Origin: Micavibrio sp.
GTDB taxonomy: Bacteria; Pseudomonadota; Alphaproteobacteria; Micavibrionales; Micavibrionaceae
Reading direction: 5' to 3'
NCBI GenBank assembly: GCA_021604545.1
Contig: BQJE01000001.1
Location: forward strand, 417,444 to 481,443
DNA length: 64,000 nucleotides
The notes beneath the pieces were generated by a model. That model saw only the letters and a list, made by a program, of their open reading frames with translations, did not search any database and was not told the DNA's origin. The position numbers and the translations under genes are program-made. Every line of letters begins with the position of its first letter. Within the stretch, counting starts at the first letter, position 1. Shown here piece by piece: positions 46,093 through 54,696 of the stretch.

Positions 46093-46755
46093 ATGTTTAA
46101 TTTCGAAGAGGCAAGAACCAATATGGTCGATGGCCAGATCCACACCTCTGGTGTGGTGTCTGAAGGTGTGCTGGAGGCTTTTCAGAGCGTGCCGCGCGAG
46201 CTGTTTGTGCCCAAGGCCTTGCAAAATGTGGCTTATACCGATGAGGATTTGCCGCTGGGCGAGGGGCGTTTTCTGCTCGAGCCGGCGGTTCACGCCAAAA
46301 TGGTGCAGGCCGTTGAGCCGAAACCAAGTGATGTGGTGCTTGATATTGGCGGTGGGACGGGGTATTCAGCCGCAATTCTCTCGCCGATGGTGACAACGGT
46401 GGTAGCGGTTGAGGAAAGCCAGAAATACCTGAATGCGGCGGCAAAGACCTGGGAAGAGCTGGCTGTTTGTAATGTGGTGTCATTTAAGGGCAAATTGACC
46501 AAGGGAAGCCCGGAACATGCGCCGTTTGACTTGATTTTCATGAATGGCGCGGTCAGTGAAATTCCGGGGGATATTGTGGCGCAATTGGCTATGGATGGGC
46601 GTTTGATCACAATTGTTAAGAGGCCGGGTGAGACGATGGGGGATGTAACGATCGTCCAAAGCCTTGGCGAAGGGCAGTTTTCGTCGTATAATCTATTCAG
46701 TGCAGGCTCTCCCTACCTGCCGGGCTTTGCGCCCAACCCCACTTTTACGTTCTAA
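46093..46755 (+). CDS. pcm: Protein-L-isoaspartate O-methyltransferase
   Basis: SAM-dependent repair methyltransferase of 220 residues. The N terminus (ARTNMVDGQIHTSGV) and the FVPKALQNVAYTDEDLPLGEGRFLLEP block are typical of the alphaproteobacterial group; the SAM motif is VLDIGGGTGYSAA (about 80-92). GGAG lies 10 bases upstream of the ATG. As in many alphaproteobacteria it precedes a TolC-family gene. Confidence 0.9.
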   Translation: MFNFEEARTNMVDGQIHTSGVVSEGVLEAFQSVPRELFVPKALQNVAYTDEDLPLGEGRFLLEPAVHAKMVQAVEPKPSDVVLDIGGGTGYSAAILSPMVTTVVAVEESQKYLNAAAKTWEELAVCNVVSFKGKLTKGSPEHAPFDLIFMNGAVSEIPGDIVAQLAMDGRLITIVKRPGETMGDVTIVQSLGEGQFSSYNLFSAGSPYLPGFAPNPTFTF

Positions 46756-46796
46756 CCCCACGTTTAATTTCTAAGAAAAAAATCACGGACCTTAAG

Positions 46797-48536
46797 ATGA
46801 TCAAAGCACGTTTACACGAGCGGTGGATAATAGCGATTCTGATTTGCGGTGCTTTTGTATTGGCGTTGCCATTGACGGCGCGTGCGCTGGACTCGTTGTA
46901 CGAAAAGCCGTTATTCGAAGAAGAGACGCTGTTTGAAAAAGGAGGCTTTGAAGAAGAGGGGGCGCTGGATCAGGGGAGCCGCGACGAGATGGAAGAAGAT
47001 GTCGTTGTCGAAGAGGTGCAAGAAGATATTCAGGAGCCCATTGCGGTAGAGCAAGAAGAAGAGAGTAAGACGGAAATTCACGAAGTTATTATCTATCCGG
47101 ATCCGAAGCAGATCAATCCAGCCGCTCCTGCTCCGACTCCCGCGCCTGTGGACGTGGATGAGAGTATGGCGCCCGAAGAAAATTCATTCGAAGACTCTCC
47201 TAAAGAATCTTCCGAAGAACCCTCTGAAGAATCCAGGGGGCTTGGCGATGTGTTGCGTCGGGCGTATTTGACCAACCCGACTTTGTTGGCGGCGCGTCAG
47301 GAATTAAAAGCGACGCATGAATTGTTGCCGCAGGCGATGGCTGGCTGGAAACCAACTGTGAGCGCCGATGCCGGCATTACCAATACCGATGTGGACGGCA
47401 GTAATTTTGGCACGGCAACCGGTTCGACATCGAAGGATGTCGGTTTGTCATTGGATCAACCTTTGTTTCGTGGTGGCCGGACGGTTTCAGAAATGGCGGC
47501 GGCAAGATCGACGATTGCGGCGCAGGCGGCAAGCCTTTCGGGGGTGGAGCAAAGTGTTTTGCGCGAAGCGGCCACGGCTTATATGGATGTCGTGCGCGAT
47601 CAGGCCTTGTTTGATCTGAGTTGGAATAATCGCGAGGTTATTGCGCGTCAACTTGAAGCCACGCAGGATCGTTTTGAGGTTGGCGAGTTAACACGTACGG
47701 ATGTTTCGCAAGCCGAGGCGCGATTGGCGCGGGCCGATGCTGATGCGATTACGGCGCGCGGAAGTTTGCGTACGGTTCAGGCCGTGTTTGAGCAGGTCAT
47801 CGGTATACCTGCCGGAAAATTGGGGGAGCCTTCGGTTATGCTGGATATACCAAAAACACTGGATGAGGCGGCAGCGCTGGCCGAGCAGGCCAATCCACAG
47901 GTGATGGCTGCTACTCATGCGCATAAGGCTTCGGAAGATGATGTTAATGATGTGTTTGGCGAATTGCTGCCGACGGTCGGGTTGTCTGGTTCATGGAACC
48001 GGAGCTATGACCCGTCTCCGGGCCTTATTGATGAGCAAACGTCACGATCTGTGGGGGTAACGGCCTCGATTCCATTGTATCAGGCCGGTTCTGTCCGTTC
48101 TCGGGTGCGTCAGGCCAAGCAAACCGCCAATCAGCGCTATATTCAGATTTTAGAGACCAGGCGTGAGGCGCGCCAGCAGGCGATTAGCGACTGGGAAACG
48201 TTGCAAGCGGCCCAGGCGGAAATACGCTCGCGTACCGCTCAGGTGGAAGCATCAAAGATCGCACAGGAAGGCGTTGAGGCGGAAACGGAGGTGGGTCAGC
48301 GCACGATCCTGGATGCGCTGGATGCCAATCAGGAGTTTTTAGATGCGCAGGCGGCGCTGGTGAGTGCGCGGCGCAATGAAATTGTAGCCAGTTTTTCTCT
48401 GGCGGCGACATTGGGTCTTTTGACGCCGGAAAGACTTGGTTTTCCGGGGGATACAATTGGTCATAGTGCACATCTGGATGATGTGAAGCACAAAATTTTT
48501 AATATGGATGTGGATAGGGTGGGGCGTGCGGACTAA
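46797..48536 (+). CDS. TolC-family outer membrane efflux protein with acidic N-terminal extension
   Basis: A 579-residue protein. It has a signal peptide (cleavage near residue 31, after TARA), then an unusual, strongly acidic low-complexity region (about 35-150, Glu/Asp/Pro-rich) before the TolC domain proper (about 152-555), recognised by LGDVLRRAYLTNPTLLAARQ, the two repeats of long coiled-coil helices and RGGRTVSEM. TolC proteins form trimeric channels for type I secretion and drug efflux. It follows pcm by 41 bases. Confidence 0.9.
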   Translation: MIKARLHERWIIAILICGAFVLALPLTARALDSLYEKPLFEEETLFEKGGFEEEGALDQGSRDEMEEDVVVEEVQEDIQEPIAVEQEEESKTEIHEVIIYPDPKQINPAAPAPTPAPVDVDESMAPEENSFEDSPKESSEEPSEESRGLGDVLRRAYLTNPTLLAARQELKATHELLPQAMAGWKPTVSADAGITNTDVDGSNFGTATGSTSKDVGLSLDQPLFRGGRTVSEMAAARSTIAAQAASLSGVEQSVLREAATAYMDVVRDQALFDLSWNNREVIARQLEATQDRFEVGELTRTDVSQAEARLARADADAITARGSLRTVQAVFEQVIGIPAGKLGEPSVMLDIPKTLDEAAALAEQANPQVMAATHAHKASEDDVNDVFGELLPTVGLSGSWNRSYDPSPGLIDEQTSRSVGVTASIPLYQAGSVRSRVRQAKQTANQRYIQILETRREARQQAISDWETLQAAQAEIRSRTAQVEASKIAQEGVEAETEVGQRTILDALDANQEFLDAQAALVSARRNEIVASFSLAATLGLLTPERLGFPGDTIGHSAHLDDVKHKIFNMDVDRVGRAD

Positions 48537-48619
48537 CCCTCTTTGACAAGGGTGGTGCAATATAAGAGACTAAATAGATTATGGCTCGGATTGTGATTCT
48601 AAGGGAATATTTTTCGTAA

Positions 48620-49126
48620 ATGGCTGAAGGAAGCGAAAGTGAAGAGGAGCCGTCGATTGAAGAGATTCTGTCGTCGATCCGACAGATTATTTCCGATGAC
48701 GATGAGGAAGCGCCTGCAGAGGAGGTTGCAGCTGAGCCTGCGCCTGCCGATGATGCTATTGAGCTGACGGAGAAAGCTGATCCGGAGCCAGAACCAGAGC
48801 CAGAACCAGAACCCGAGCCAGAGCCAGAGCCAGAGCCAGAACCAGAACCCGAGCCACAGCCAGAGGTTATCGTAGACATGCAGGAGCCAGAGGTAGAGGT
48901 CGATTCTATCCTGACTGATAATGCAGAAAATGCGGCGCTTGAGGCGTTTACCGAGCTGGCTTCCAAGACCGCCGTTGAAAGTGGCGGTGTGACGGTTGAG
49001 CAGATTGTGCGTGAGCTGGTGCGGCCGTTGGTGCGTGACTGGGTCGATAAGCACTTGCCGCCGATGGTTGAGAGGTTGTTGCAGAAAGAGCTTGAGAAAA
49101 TCTCCGATCAGGCGCTGGACGATTAA
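48620..49126 (+). CDS. popZ: PopZ-like polar organizing protein (DUF2497)
   Basis: A 168-residue protein with the three PopZ parts: an N-terminal helix (EPSIEEILSSIRQIISDD, about 10-27), an acidic Pro-rich linker containing some 13 Glu-Pro repeats (about 55-82), and a C-terminal oligomerising helix region (VEQIVRELVRPLVRDWVDKHLPPMVERLLQKEL, split across 131-163). PopZ forms the polar matrix that anchors the chromosome origin. It lies just upstream of valS, the conserved alphaproteobacterial position. Confidence 0.9.
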   Translation: MAEGSESEEEPSIEEILSSIRQIISDDDEEAPAEEVAAEPAPADDAIELTEKADPEPEPEPEPEPEPEPEPEPEPEPEPQPEVIVDMQEPEVEVDSILTDNAENAALEAFTELASKTAVESGGVTVEQIVRELVRPLVRDWVDKHLPPMVERLLQKELEKISDQALDD

Positions 49127-49558
49127 GTTAATAGTTAATAGTTAGAAGATGATTTTATGTGATGGGGTGGAAAAGCTATGAAGATCTTGATGTTTATCAA
49201 AAGTCTTACAAGCTTGCCCTAGACATACATAAAGCCTCCGCGGATTTCCCAAAAGAAGAACAATATTCTTTAACATCGCAGCTAAGAAGGTCGTCAAAGA
49301 GTATTTGTGCCAATATTGTGGAAGGACAAGCAAAGAGCGCTAAGTCTGTTCCAGAGTTTTGCAGATTCCTTAATATTGCTGTTGGTTCGGCTGAAGAAAC
49401 AAGGCTATGGATTCGTTTTTGTAAGGATTTGGAGTTTCTTGATGGGGCTGAATCAAAAAAATATGATGACAATTATCTGGAAATAGTGAAAATGCTGCGT
49501 GGTTTGATGAAATCGCTGAGAAGCTAGCACGGTCACTATTAACTTCTAACTATTAACT
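49126..49558. mobile_element. Inverted-repeat cassette carrying a four-helix-bundle gene (family E)
   Basis: Left arm AGTTAATAGTTAATAGTTAGAAG is at 49126-49148; the right arm CTTCTAACTATTAACT at 49543-49558 is a perfect 16-bp inverse of its inner part. The cassette exactly fills the space between the popZ stop codon and the valS start at 49564. Four-helix-bundle (S23-like) genes are known inside 23S rRNA intervening sequences, which are also flanked by inverted repeats. Confidence 0.7.
49162..49527 (+). CDS. Four-helix-bundle (S23/IVP-type) protein
   Basis: A 121-residue protein of the 23S rRNA intervening-sequence/avd-like family. The conserved parts are visible: YEDLDVYQKSYKLALDIH, FPKEEQYSLTSQLRRSSKSICANIVEG and the FCRFLNIAVGSAEETRLWI helix. 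The family is helical and basic and probably binds nucleic acid; its function outside rRNA is unknown. I used the ATG at 49162; a GTG just before it is possible. It is bounded by inverted repeats. Confidence 0.88.
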   Translation: MGWKSYEDLDVYQKSYKLALDIHKASADFPKEEQYSLTSQLRRSSKSICANIVEGQAKSAKSVPEFCRFLNIAVGSAEETRLWIRFCKDLEFLDGAESKKYDDNYLEIVKMLRGLMKSLRS

Positions 49559-49563
49559 GAAAA

Positions 49564-52275
49564 ATGCTCGACAAAACTTTCGACCCTAAAAAGATAGAAG
49601 AAAAGCATTATAAGGACTGGGAGAGCGCCGGGGCTTTTGCCTGTGATCCTGCGTCTGACAAGCAGCCCTTTACGGTGATGATGCCGCCGCCCAATGTGAC
49701 GGGCTCGCTTCATATCGGTCATGCCCTCAATCACACATTACAGGATATTCTGGTGCGCTATCAGCGGATGAAAGGGCGCGATGCCTTGTGGCAGCCGGGA
49801 ATGGATCATGCCGGGATTGCTACGCAGATGGTGGTTGAGCGGGAGCTAGGCAAAGAAGGAAAGTCGCGGCGAGATATGGGGCGCAAAGATTTCCTCAAGC
49901 GCGTTTGGGAATGGAAAGAAGAATCCGGCGGTACAATTGTTGAGCAGCTGCGCCGTCTTGGCACGACACCGGATTGGGCGCGCGAGCGTTTTACGATGGA
50001 CGAGGGTTTGTCGAAGGCTGTCATTAAAGTTTTTGTACGGCTGCATAAAGAAGGTCTGATTTATCGCGATAAGCGGCTTGTCAACTGGGATCCGAAATTG
50101 CAAACGGCGGTGTCGGATCTGGAGGTCGAGCAAAAAGATCAAAAGAGCAAGATGTGGCATATCCGTTATCCGGTTGAGGGGGAAACGGCAGAGCATATTA
50201 CCGTGGCGACAACGCGGCCTGAAACCATGCTGGGGGATACGGCTGTGGCGGTGCACCCGGATGATGAGCGGTATAAGGACATGATTGGTAAGTCTGTGGC
50301 GTTGCCGATTGCCGGGCGGCTCATTCCGATTGTCGCCGATGAACATGCCGACCCGGAGCAGGGCAGCGGCGCGGTGAAGATTACACCGGCGCATGATTTT
50401 AATGACTTTGAGGTTGGTAAGCGTAACGATCTGCCGATGATTAATATTTTTGATACGCAGGCGAAGCTGAACGAAAATGTGCCAAAAGAATATCAGGGTT
50501 TGACGCGGGAAGAAGCGCGGAAGAAAATTTTAGCCGAACTCGAAGATATGGATTTACTCGAAGAAGTTGAGACGATCAAAAATGCGGTGCCATATAGTCA
50601 GCGATCGGCTGTGGTGATTGAGCCGTATTTAACGGATCAGTGGTATGTCGACACGCCGACTTTGGCCAAGCCTGCGCTTGAAGCCGTGCGCAGTGGCAAG
50701 ACAAATTTTTACCCCAAGCAGTATGAGAATATGTATTTTGACTGGCTGGAAAACCAGCTCCCGTGGTGTATTAGCCGCCAGCTTTGGTGGGGGCACCAGA
50801 TACCGGTCTGGTATGACGAAGATCAGAATGTCTATGTCGCCGAAAGTGAAGAAGAAGCACAAGTCGAGGCGGGCGCAGATAAGAAACTAACGCGTGATGA
50901 AGATGTTTTGGATACGTGGTTTTCATCGGCGCTGTGGCCGTTTTCTACATTGGGATGGCCGGAAGATGTGCCTGAAGTAGGGCGTTATTATCCTGGCGAT
51001 GTTCTTGTGACGGGATTTGATATTATTACGTTCTGGGTTTCGCGCATGATGATGATGAGTCTTCATTTGATGGATGAGGTGCCGTTTAAGGATGTCTATA
51101 TCCATGCGCTGGTGCGTGATGCGTCGGGTCAGAAAATGTCGAAATCCAAGGGCAATGTTATGGACCCGTTGGAGTTGATTGATGAATACGGGGCTGATGC
51201 TTTGCGTTTTACGATGTGCGCTATGGCGGCGCAGGGGCGGGATATTAAGCTCTCTGAGGACCGCCTGAAGGGCTATCGCAATTTTGCCACCAAGCTGTGG
51301 AATGCGGCACGGTATTGCGAGATGAATGAGTGTAAGGCGGCGGAGGGCTTTGATCCGGGGGCCGTGGAGGGCACGCTTAATAAGTGGATTATCTCTAGTT
51401 TGCGCGATTGCAACGCTACGATTGAAGAGGCGCTGGGGAATTACCAGTTTAATCTGGCGGCGGCGGCGATTTATCAGTTTGTGTGGGGCACGTTTTGTGA
51501 CTGGTATTTGGAATTTACCAAGCCTGTTATTTCTTCCGGTGTCATTCTGAGCGACAGCGAAGAATCTCCAGATAGTCAAGGAGGTCCTTCGACTTCACGC
51601 GCTAACGCTCGTTCCGCTCAGGATGACAGCTTGGCCGATGAAACGCGGGCGACGACAGGCTGGGTGCTGGAGCAGATATTTGTGCTGCTCAATCCGTTCA
51701 TGCCGTTCATCACCGAAGAGCTGGCGGCAAAGCCAAAGGTTGAGAAGCTGATTGTTTCAGCCTGGCCGGAGTATGGGCCAGAGTTAGAACAGGCGAATGC
51801 GGCAGTTAAAATAGAATGGCTGATCCGCTTTATCTCGGAAATCCGTTCCGTGCGCGCCGATATGAATGTGCCAGCGGCGGCGAAGATTAAATTGCTGGTC
51901 AAGGATGCGTGCGCGCATACGCAGGAGGGTCTGAAGGCCTATGATGCGATTATCAAACAAATGGCGCGGCTCGAGAGTATTGAGATGCTGGATGGCGATG
52001 TGCCGAAAGGCTCGATCCAGACGTTGGTGGATCAAACCATGCTGATCCTGCCGATTGCCGATATTATTGACCTGGATAAGGAGCGGGCGCGGCTCAGCAA
52101 GGAGATCGACAAGCTCATGGATGACATTAAGAAAACAGAACAAAAACTTGGTAATAAACAGTTTATTGACAATGCCCCAGATGAAGTCGTGGATGAACAC
52201 AAAAACCGCAAGCAGGAAGCCGAAAAGACGCTCGGTAAGCTTTCTCAGGCTTTGAAGCAGTTGGAAGCGGCTTAA
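49564..52275 (+). CDS. valS: Valyl-tRNA synthetase with in-frame repeat insertion
   Basis: Class I synthetase of 903 residues. HIGH is at residues 50-53 (GSLHIGHAL) and KMSKS at about 523-527; the editing domain lies between, and a C-terminal coiled-coil arm begins near 835 (DIIDLDKERARLSKEIDKL). Residues 660-688 are encoded by a family A palindromic element (51541-51627), inserted between FTKPVISSG and SLADETRATTGWVL, at a place where related enzymes vary in length. The 87-base insert keeps the frame and has no stop. Confidence 0.95.
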   Translation: MLDKTFDPKKIEEKHYKDWESAGAFACDPASDKQPFTVMMPPPNVTGSLHIGHALNHTLQDILVRYQRMKGRDALWQPGMDHAGIATQMVVERELGKEGKSRRDMGRKDFLKRVWEWKEESGGTIVEQLRRLGTTPDWARERFTMDEGLSKAVIKVFVRLHKEGLIYRDKRLVNWDPKLQTAVSDLEVEQKDQKSKMWHIRYPVEGETAEHITVATTRPETMLGDTAVAVHPDDERYKDMIGKSVALPIAGRLIPIVADEHADPEQGSGAVKITPAHDFNDFEVGKRNDLPMINIFDTQAKLNENVPKEYQGLTREEARKKILAELEDMDLLEEVETIKNAVPYSQRSAVVIEPYLTDQWYVDTPTLAKPALEAVRSGKTNFYPKQYENMYFDWLENQLPWCISRQLWWGHQIPVWYDEDQNVYVAESEEEAQVEAGADKKLTRDEDVLDTWFSSALWPFSTLGWPEDVPEVGRYYPGDVLVTGFDIITFWVSRMMMMSLHLMDEVPFKDVYIHALVRDASGQKMSKSKGNVMDPLELIDEYGADALRFTMCAMAAQGRDIKLSEDRLKGYRNFATKLWNAARYCEMNECKAAEGFDPGAVEGTLNKWIISSLRDCNATIEEALGNYQFNLAAAAIYQFVWGTFCDWYLEFTKPVISSGVILSDSEESPDSQGGPSTSRANARSAQDDSLADETRATTGWVLEQIFVLLNPFMPFITEELAAKPKVEKLIVSAWPEYGPELEQANAAVKIEWLIRFISEIRSVRADMNVPAAAKIKLLVKDACAHTQEGLKAYDAIIKQMARLESIEMLDGDVPKGSIQTLVDQTMLILPIADIIDLDKERARLSKEIDKLMDDIKKTEQKLGNKQFIDNAPDEVVDEHKNRKQEAEKTLGKLSQALKQLEAA
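51541..51627 (+). repeat. Family A palindromic element inside valS (copy 2)
   Basis: Begins GTCATTCTGAGCG and ends CGCTCAGGATGAC, with AGAATCTCC and GGAGGTCCTTC inside, the same words as the intergenic copies. It is 87 bases, 29 codons, and encodes an acidic/serine-rich stretch with no hydrophobic core. Confidence 0.9.
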
Positions 52276-52466
52276 CTATTGGCGGATGGCGGCAAAGGCT
52301 GATTTTGTGTCCCATTCGTGGCGGGTGTTTTGTTGTACAAATACCAGGCCAATGCTGTACCAGCAAACGCAATCAAACTAGCTTTTGTGAGCATATATGG
52401 GTCTTTTTCGCCTTGTTGTCTCAACATTTCGCGAAACTCATATGAAGGCTTTAAATGGTCAAACAT
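52272..52466 (-). CDS. Small membrane protein of unknown function
   Basis: A 64-residue protein with one hydrophobic segment (about 25-42, MLTKASLIAFAGTALAWYLY) and a polar, Pro-rich tail. It ends tail-to-tail with valS, overlapping by 4 bases. I do not recognise a family. Confidence 0.55.
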   Translation of the reverse strand: MFDHLKPSYEFREMLRQQGEKDPYMLTKASLIAFAGTALAWYLYNKTPATNGTQNQPLPPSANS

Positions 52467-52567
52467 ATTCTATCTCCCTGTAAATTTACAGAAACATACA
52501 TGTTTGCCATAAGTATGTCAAATTATTCTTTGGACTCTTCAGCAGGCTGATCGTTGGCAGGAGCTTT

Positions 52568-52858
52568 CTAAGCTTCAGCTGGCTTTTCTTCAGCTTTAGC
52601 TTCCTTTTTCGGGGCTTCTTTTTTGTCGCCGCCGGCGCCGGCAGACAGGAATGAGCCGTATTTGCCTTCGAACTTGTCGAGTTGGCCTTTTTCAATCACT
52701 TTACCGGTGCCGCCCTGCCATGCAGGGTGCGTCAGAGGGTCGACGTCAAGCTTGAGCACTTCGCCTTCTTTGCCAAAGGTGCTGCGGGTTTTGTATTCCG
52801 TACCATCCGTCATCACAACGGTAATTTCATGGTAATCGGGGTGTATTTCGGCCTTCAT
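52568..52858 (-). CDS. rpmE: 50S ribosomal protein L31
   Basis: A 96-residue L31 with the conserved [21 protein letters not shown] and [14 protein letters not shown] segments. The zinc-binding Cys of the C+ type are absent, so this is a zinc-independent C- form. The last 20 residues ([15 protein letters not shown]) are an Ala/Lys/Glu extension beyond the usual 70-75. An AGAGGAG ribosome binding site lies upstream. Confidence 0.93.
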   Translation of the reverse strand: MKAEIHPDYHEITVVMTDGTEYKTRSTFGKEGEVLKLDVDPLTHPAWQGGTGKVIEKGQLDKFEGKYGSFLSAGAGGDKKEAPKKEAKAEEKPAEA

Positions 52859-52933
52859 CGTCTAAACTCCTCTTGATTGAGGGGGTTATTTAGCTGGAAA
52901 TATGCGGTTTTGCAAGCATTTTATGAGTTACAA

Positions 52934-52985
52934 GTTACGAGTTAATAGTTAAAAGAAGGGGTCTTATAACCATTAACTCGTAACT
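52934..52985. repeat. AGTTACGAGTTAAT hairpin before epmA (family E, no gene)
   Basis: A perfect 14-bp inverted repeat, AGTTACGAGTTAAT at 52934-52947 and its inverse at 52972-52985, with further AGTTAATAGTT words on both sides. It ends 11 bases before the epmA ATG and lies in the divergent space between rpmE and epmA. Confidence 0.8.
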
Positions 52986-52996
52986 ATTAACTATTC

Positions 52997-54010
52997 ATGT
53001 GGTGGAAACCGGAAAATTTTGAGGCCAAAAGGCCGTATTTAGAGACGCGGATGGCGGTGATGAAGGCTATTCGGGCGTTTTTCGACGCGCAGGGGTTTTG
53101 GGAGGTTGAAACACCGATTTTGCAGGTCACGCCGGTGATGGACACGCATATTCACGGCTTTAAGACCGAAGTGCTGGGCACGGATCTTAAGCATGAGCGG
53201 GATATGTATCTGCATACCAGTCCTGAATTCGCGATGAAAAAACTGATGGTGGCGGGGTGCCCGAAGATTTATCAGGTTGCGCATGTTTTCAGGAATGGGG
53301 AGGGCTCAAAGCTTCATAGCCCGGAATTTACGTTGCTGGAGTGGTACCGGGCCGAGGCGGGGTATGAGGATATCATGGACGATTGTGTGGGTTTATTGCG
53401 CTTCGTGGCGGAAACGCTGGAGATTGAGGCCTATCGCAGCGGTGGAAAAGCCTGTGATCCGTTTGGGGATTGGCTGCGGATAACTGTGGCTGAGGCGTTT
53501 GGGTTTTATGCCGGGATTGATCTGGCGGCACATCTGGAGGACACGGAAGGATTCAGCGCGGCGATTGCCGCCAAAGGCATCCGCGTGGCGGAAGGGGACA
53601 GTTGGGATGATTTGTTTCATGCGGTGATGGCGGAAAAGATCGAGCCGCAGTTGGGCATGGATGTCCCGTGTATTTTGTATGATTACCCGGTGTCGATGGC
53701 GTCACTGTCGCGGCGCAAGCCGGAGGATGCGCGTTTTGCCGAGCGCTTTGAAATGTATGTGTGCGGGGTGGAGCTTTGTAATGCGTTTGGTGAACTGACC
53801 GACGCGGCGGAACAGCGCACGCGGTTCATCGAGGAAATGGATATAAAGGAAAAGCTGTACGGGGAGCGCTATCCGATTGATGAGGATTTTCTGGCGGCGT
53901 TGGAGTATGGTCTGCCGGAAAGCGGCGGCAATGCGCTGGGTGTTGATCGGTTGGTGATGCTGGCCAGCGGGGCGGAGGATATTGAGGATGTGTTGTGGAG
54001 TCCTGTGTAA
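52997..54010 (+). CDS. epmA: EF-P beta-lysine ligase EpmA (GenX/PoxA)
   Basis: Class II lysyl-tRNA synthetase paralogue of 337 residues that lacks the anticodon-binding domain and transfers (R)-beta-lysine to elongation factor P. Motif 2 is FRNGEGSKLHSPEFTLLEWYR (split about 93-113) and motif 3 is GNALGVDRLVML (about 315-326). The VETPILQVTPVMDTHI motif 1 region is intact. EF-P itself is not in the window; a KamA-family aminomutase that could supply beta-lysine is at 37702-39333. Confidence 0.94.
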   Translation: MWWKPENFEAKRPYLETRMAVMKAIRAFFDAQGFWEVETPILQVTPVMDTHIHGFKTEVLGTDLKHERDMYLHTSPEFAMKKLMVAGCPKIYQVAHVFRNGEGSKLHSPEFTLLEWYRAEAGYEDIMDDCVGLLRFVAETLEIEAYRSGGKACDPFGDWLRITVAEAFGFYAGIDLAAHLEDTEGFSAAIAAKGIRVAEGDSWDDLFHAVMAEKIEPQLGMDVPCILYDYPVSMASLSRRKPEDARFAERFEMYVCGVELCNAFGELTDAAEQRTRFIEEMDIKEKLYGERYPIDEDFLAALEYGLPESGGNALGVDRLVMLASGAEDIEDVLWSPV

Positions 54011-54067
54011 ATTTGCATAATTAAAAATCTTGTGCTATTCACAGAGAACACTAAAAGGATAGTAAGT

Positions 54068-54328
54068 ATGAAAGAACGAACCGCAGATATAATCGCAAAC
54101 AGCTTAAGAATAGGAGGCCATTCTTTCTCTGCCCTTATTACAGGCGTGATCGCTAAAGGGTGTATTGTTTCGGACAAGTTTAATCAGAATGTAGCAGCAA
54201 TTGGTGGTGATGAGACCACCGGTGCCATTATTGCAGGTTTGTTAACACTGGGTTTTACGGTTGCAGCGACTGATGGTGTAATCGATCTGGAGAATGCTGT
54301 TTTCCACCCTAATTACCCAGAAAAATAA
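54068..54328 (+). CDS. Small protein of unknown function
   Basis: An 86-residue protein with two moderately hydrophobic helices (about 19-30 and 48-66) rich in Gly, Ala and Ile, perhaps membrane-associated. An AAAGGA ribosome binding site precedes the ATG at 54068; an earlier in-frame start at 54032 is less likely. Family not recognised. It follows epmA by 57 bases. Confidence 0.55.
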   Translation: MKERTADIIANSLRIGGHSFSALITGVIAKGCIVSDKFNQNVAAIGGDETTGAIIAGLLTLGFTVAATDGVIDLENAVFHPNYPEK

Positions 54329-54336
54329 TTAAATTT

Positions 54337-54696
54337 TTAACGCCGATTATCATTCGCCGGGCAGGGGTTGCGCGGCAGGTTGGTTGGGTAGGCGGTGATG
54401 ACGCGTTGTTTGTCTGGGCCGAGGACCACGCGGACTTTGACATCGTTTTCAGTTTTTTCGGTTACAAAATAGCCATTATCTTCCTGGCGCCAGTCGGCGT
54501 TGTCGTTGGCGGCGATTAGGCGCACGGTTTCGAGAATTTCATTTTCATCCCAGTCTTGCGGGAATTCACTTTTGCAGGGCTTGTTGCTACCGAATTTATG
54601 CCCGCCGCCGGTTTTATCACCGTACAAAATATGGATGCGCCGCTCGGGTGATATGGTTGGGCTTGACGAGTCGCTGATCTGTTCGAAGTCGCCCAT
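54337..54696 (-). CDS. EndoU-family nuclease domain protein
   Basis: A 119-residue protein whose residues 22-104 match the bacterial EndoU ribonuclease domain: HILYGDKTGGGHKFG, KSEFPQDWDENEILETV and, near the end, VLGPDKQRVITAYPTN. Such domains occur as toxins of polymorphic and contact-dependent systems and as stand-alone secreted RNases. No immunity-like gene is obvious next to it. The frame continues upstream of the first ATG through a hydrophobic segment (IITVILIGTFAY) that reads like a membrane anchor but has no ATG, GTG or TTG start. Confidence 0.7.
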   Translation of the reverse strand: MGDFEQISDSSSPTISPERRIHILYGDKTGGGHKFGSNKPCKSEFPQDWDENEILETVRLIAANDNADWRQEDNGYFVTEKTENDVKVRVVLGPDKQRVITAYPTNLPRNPCPANDNRR

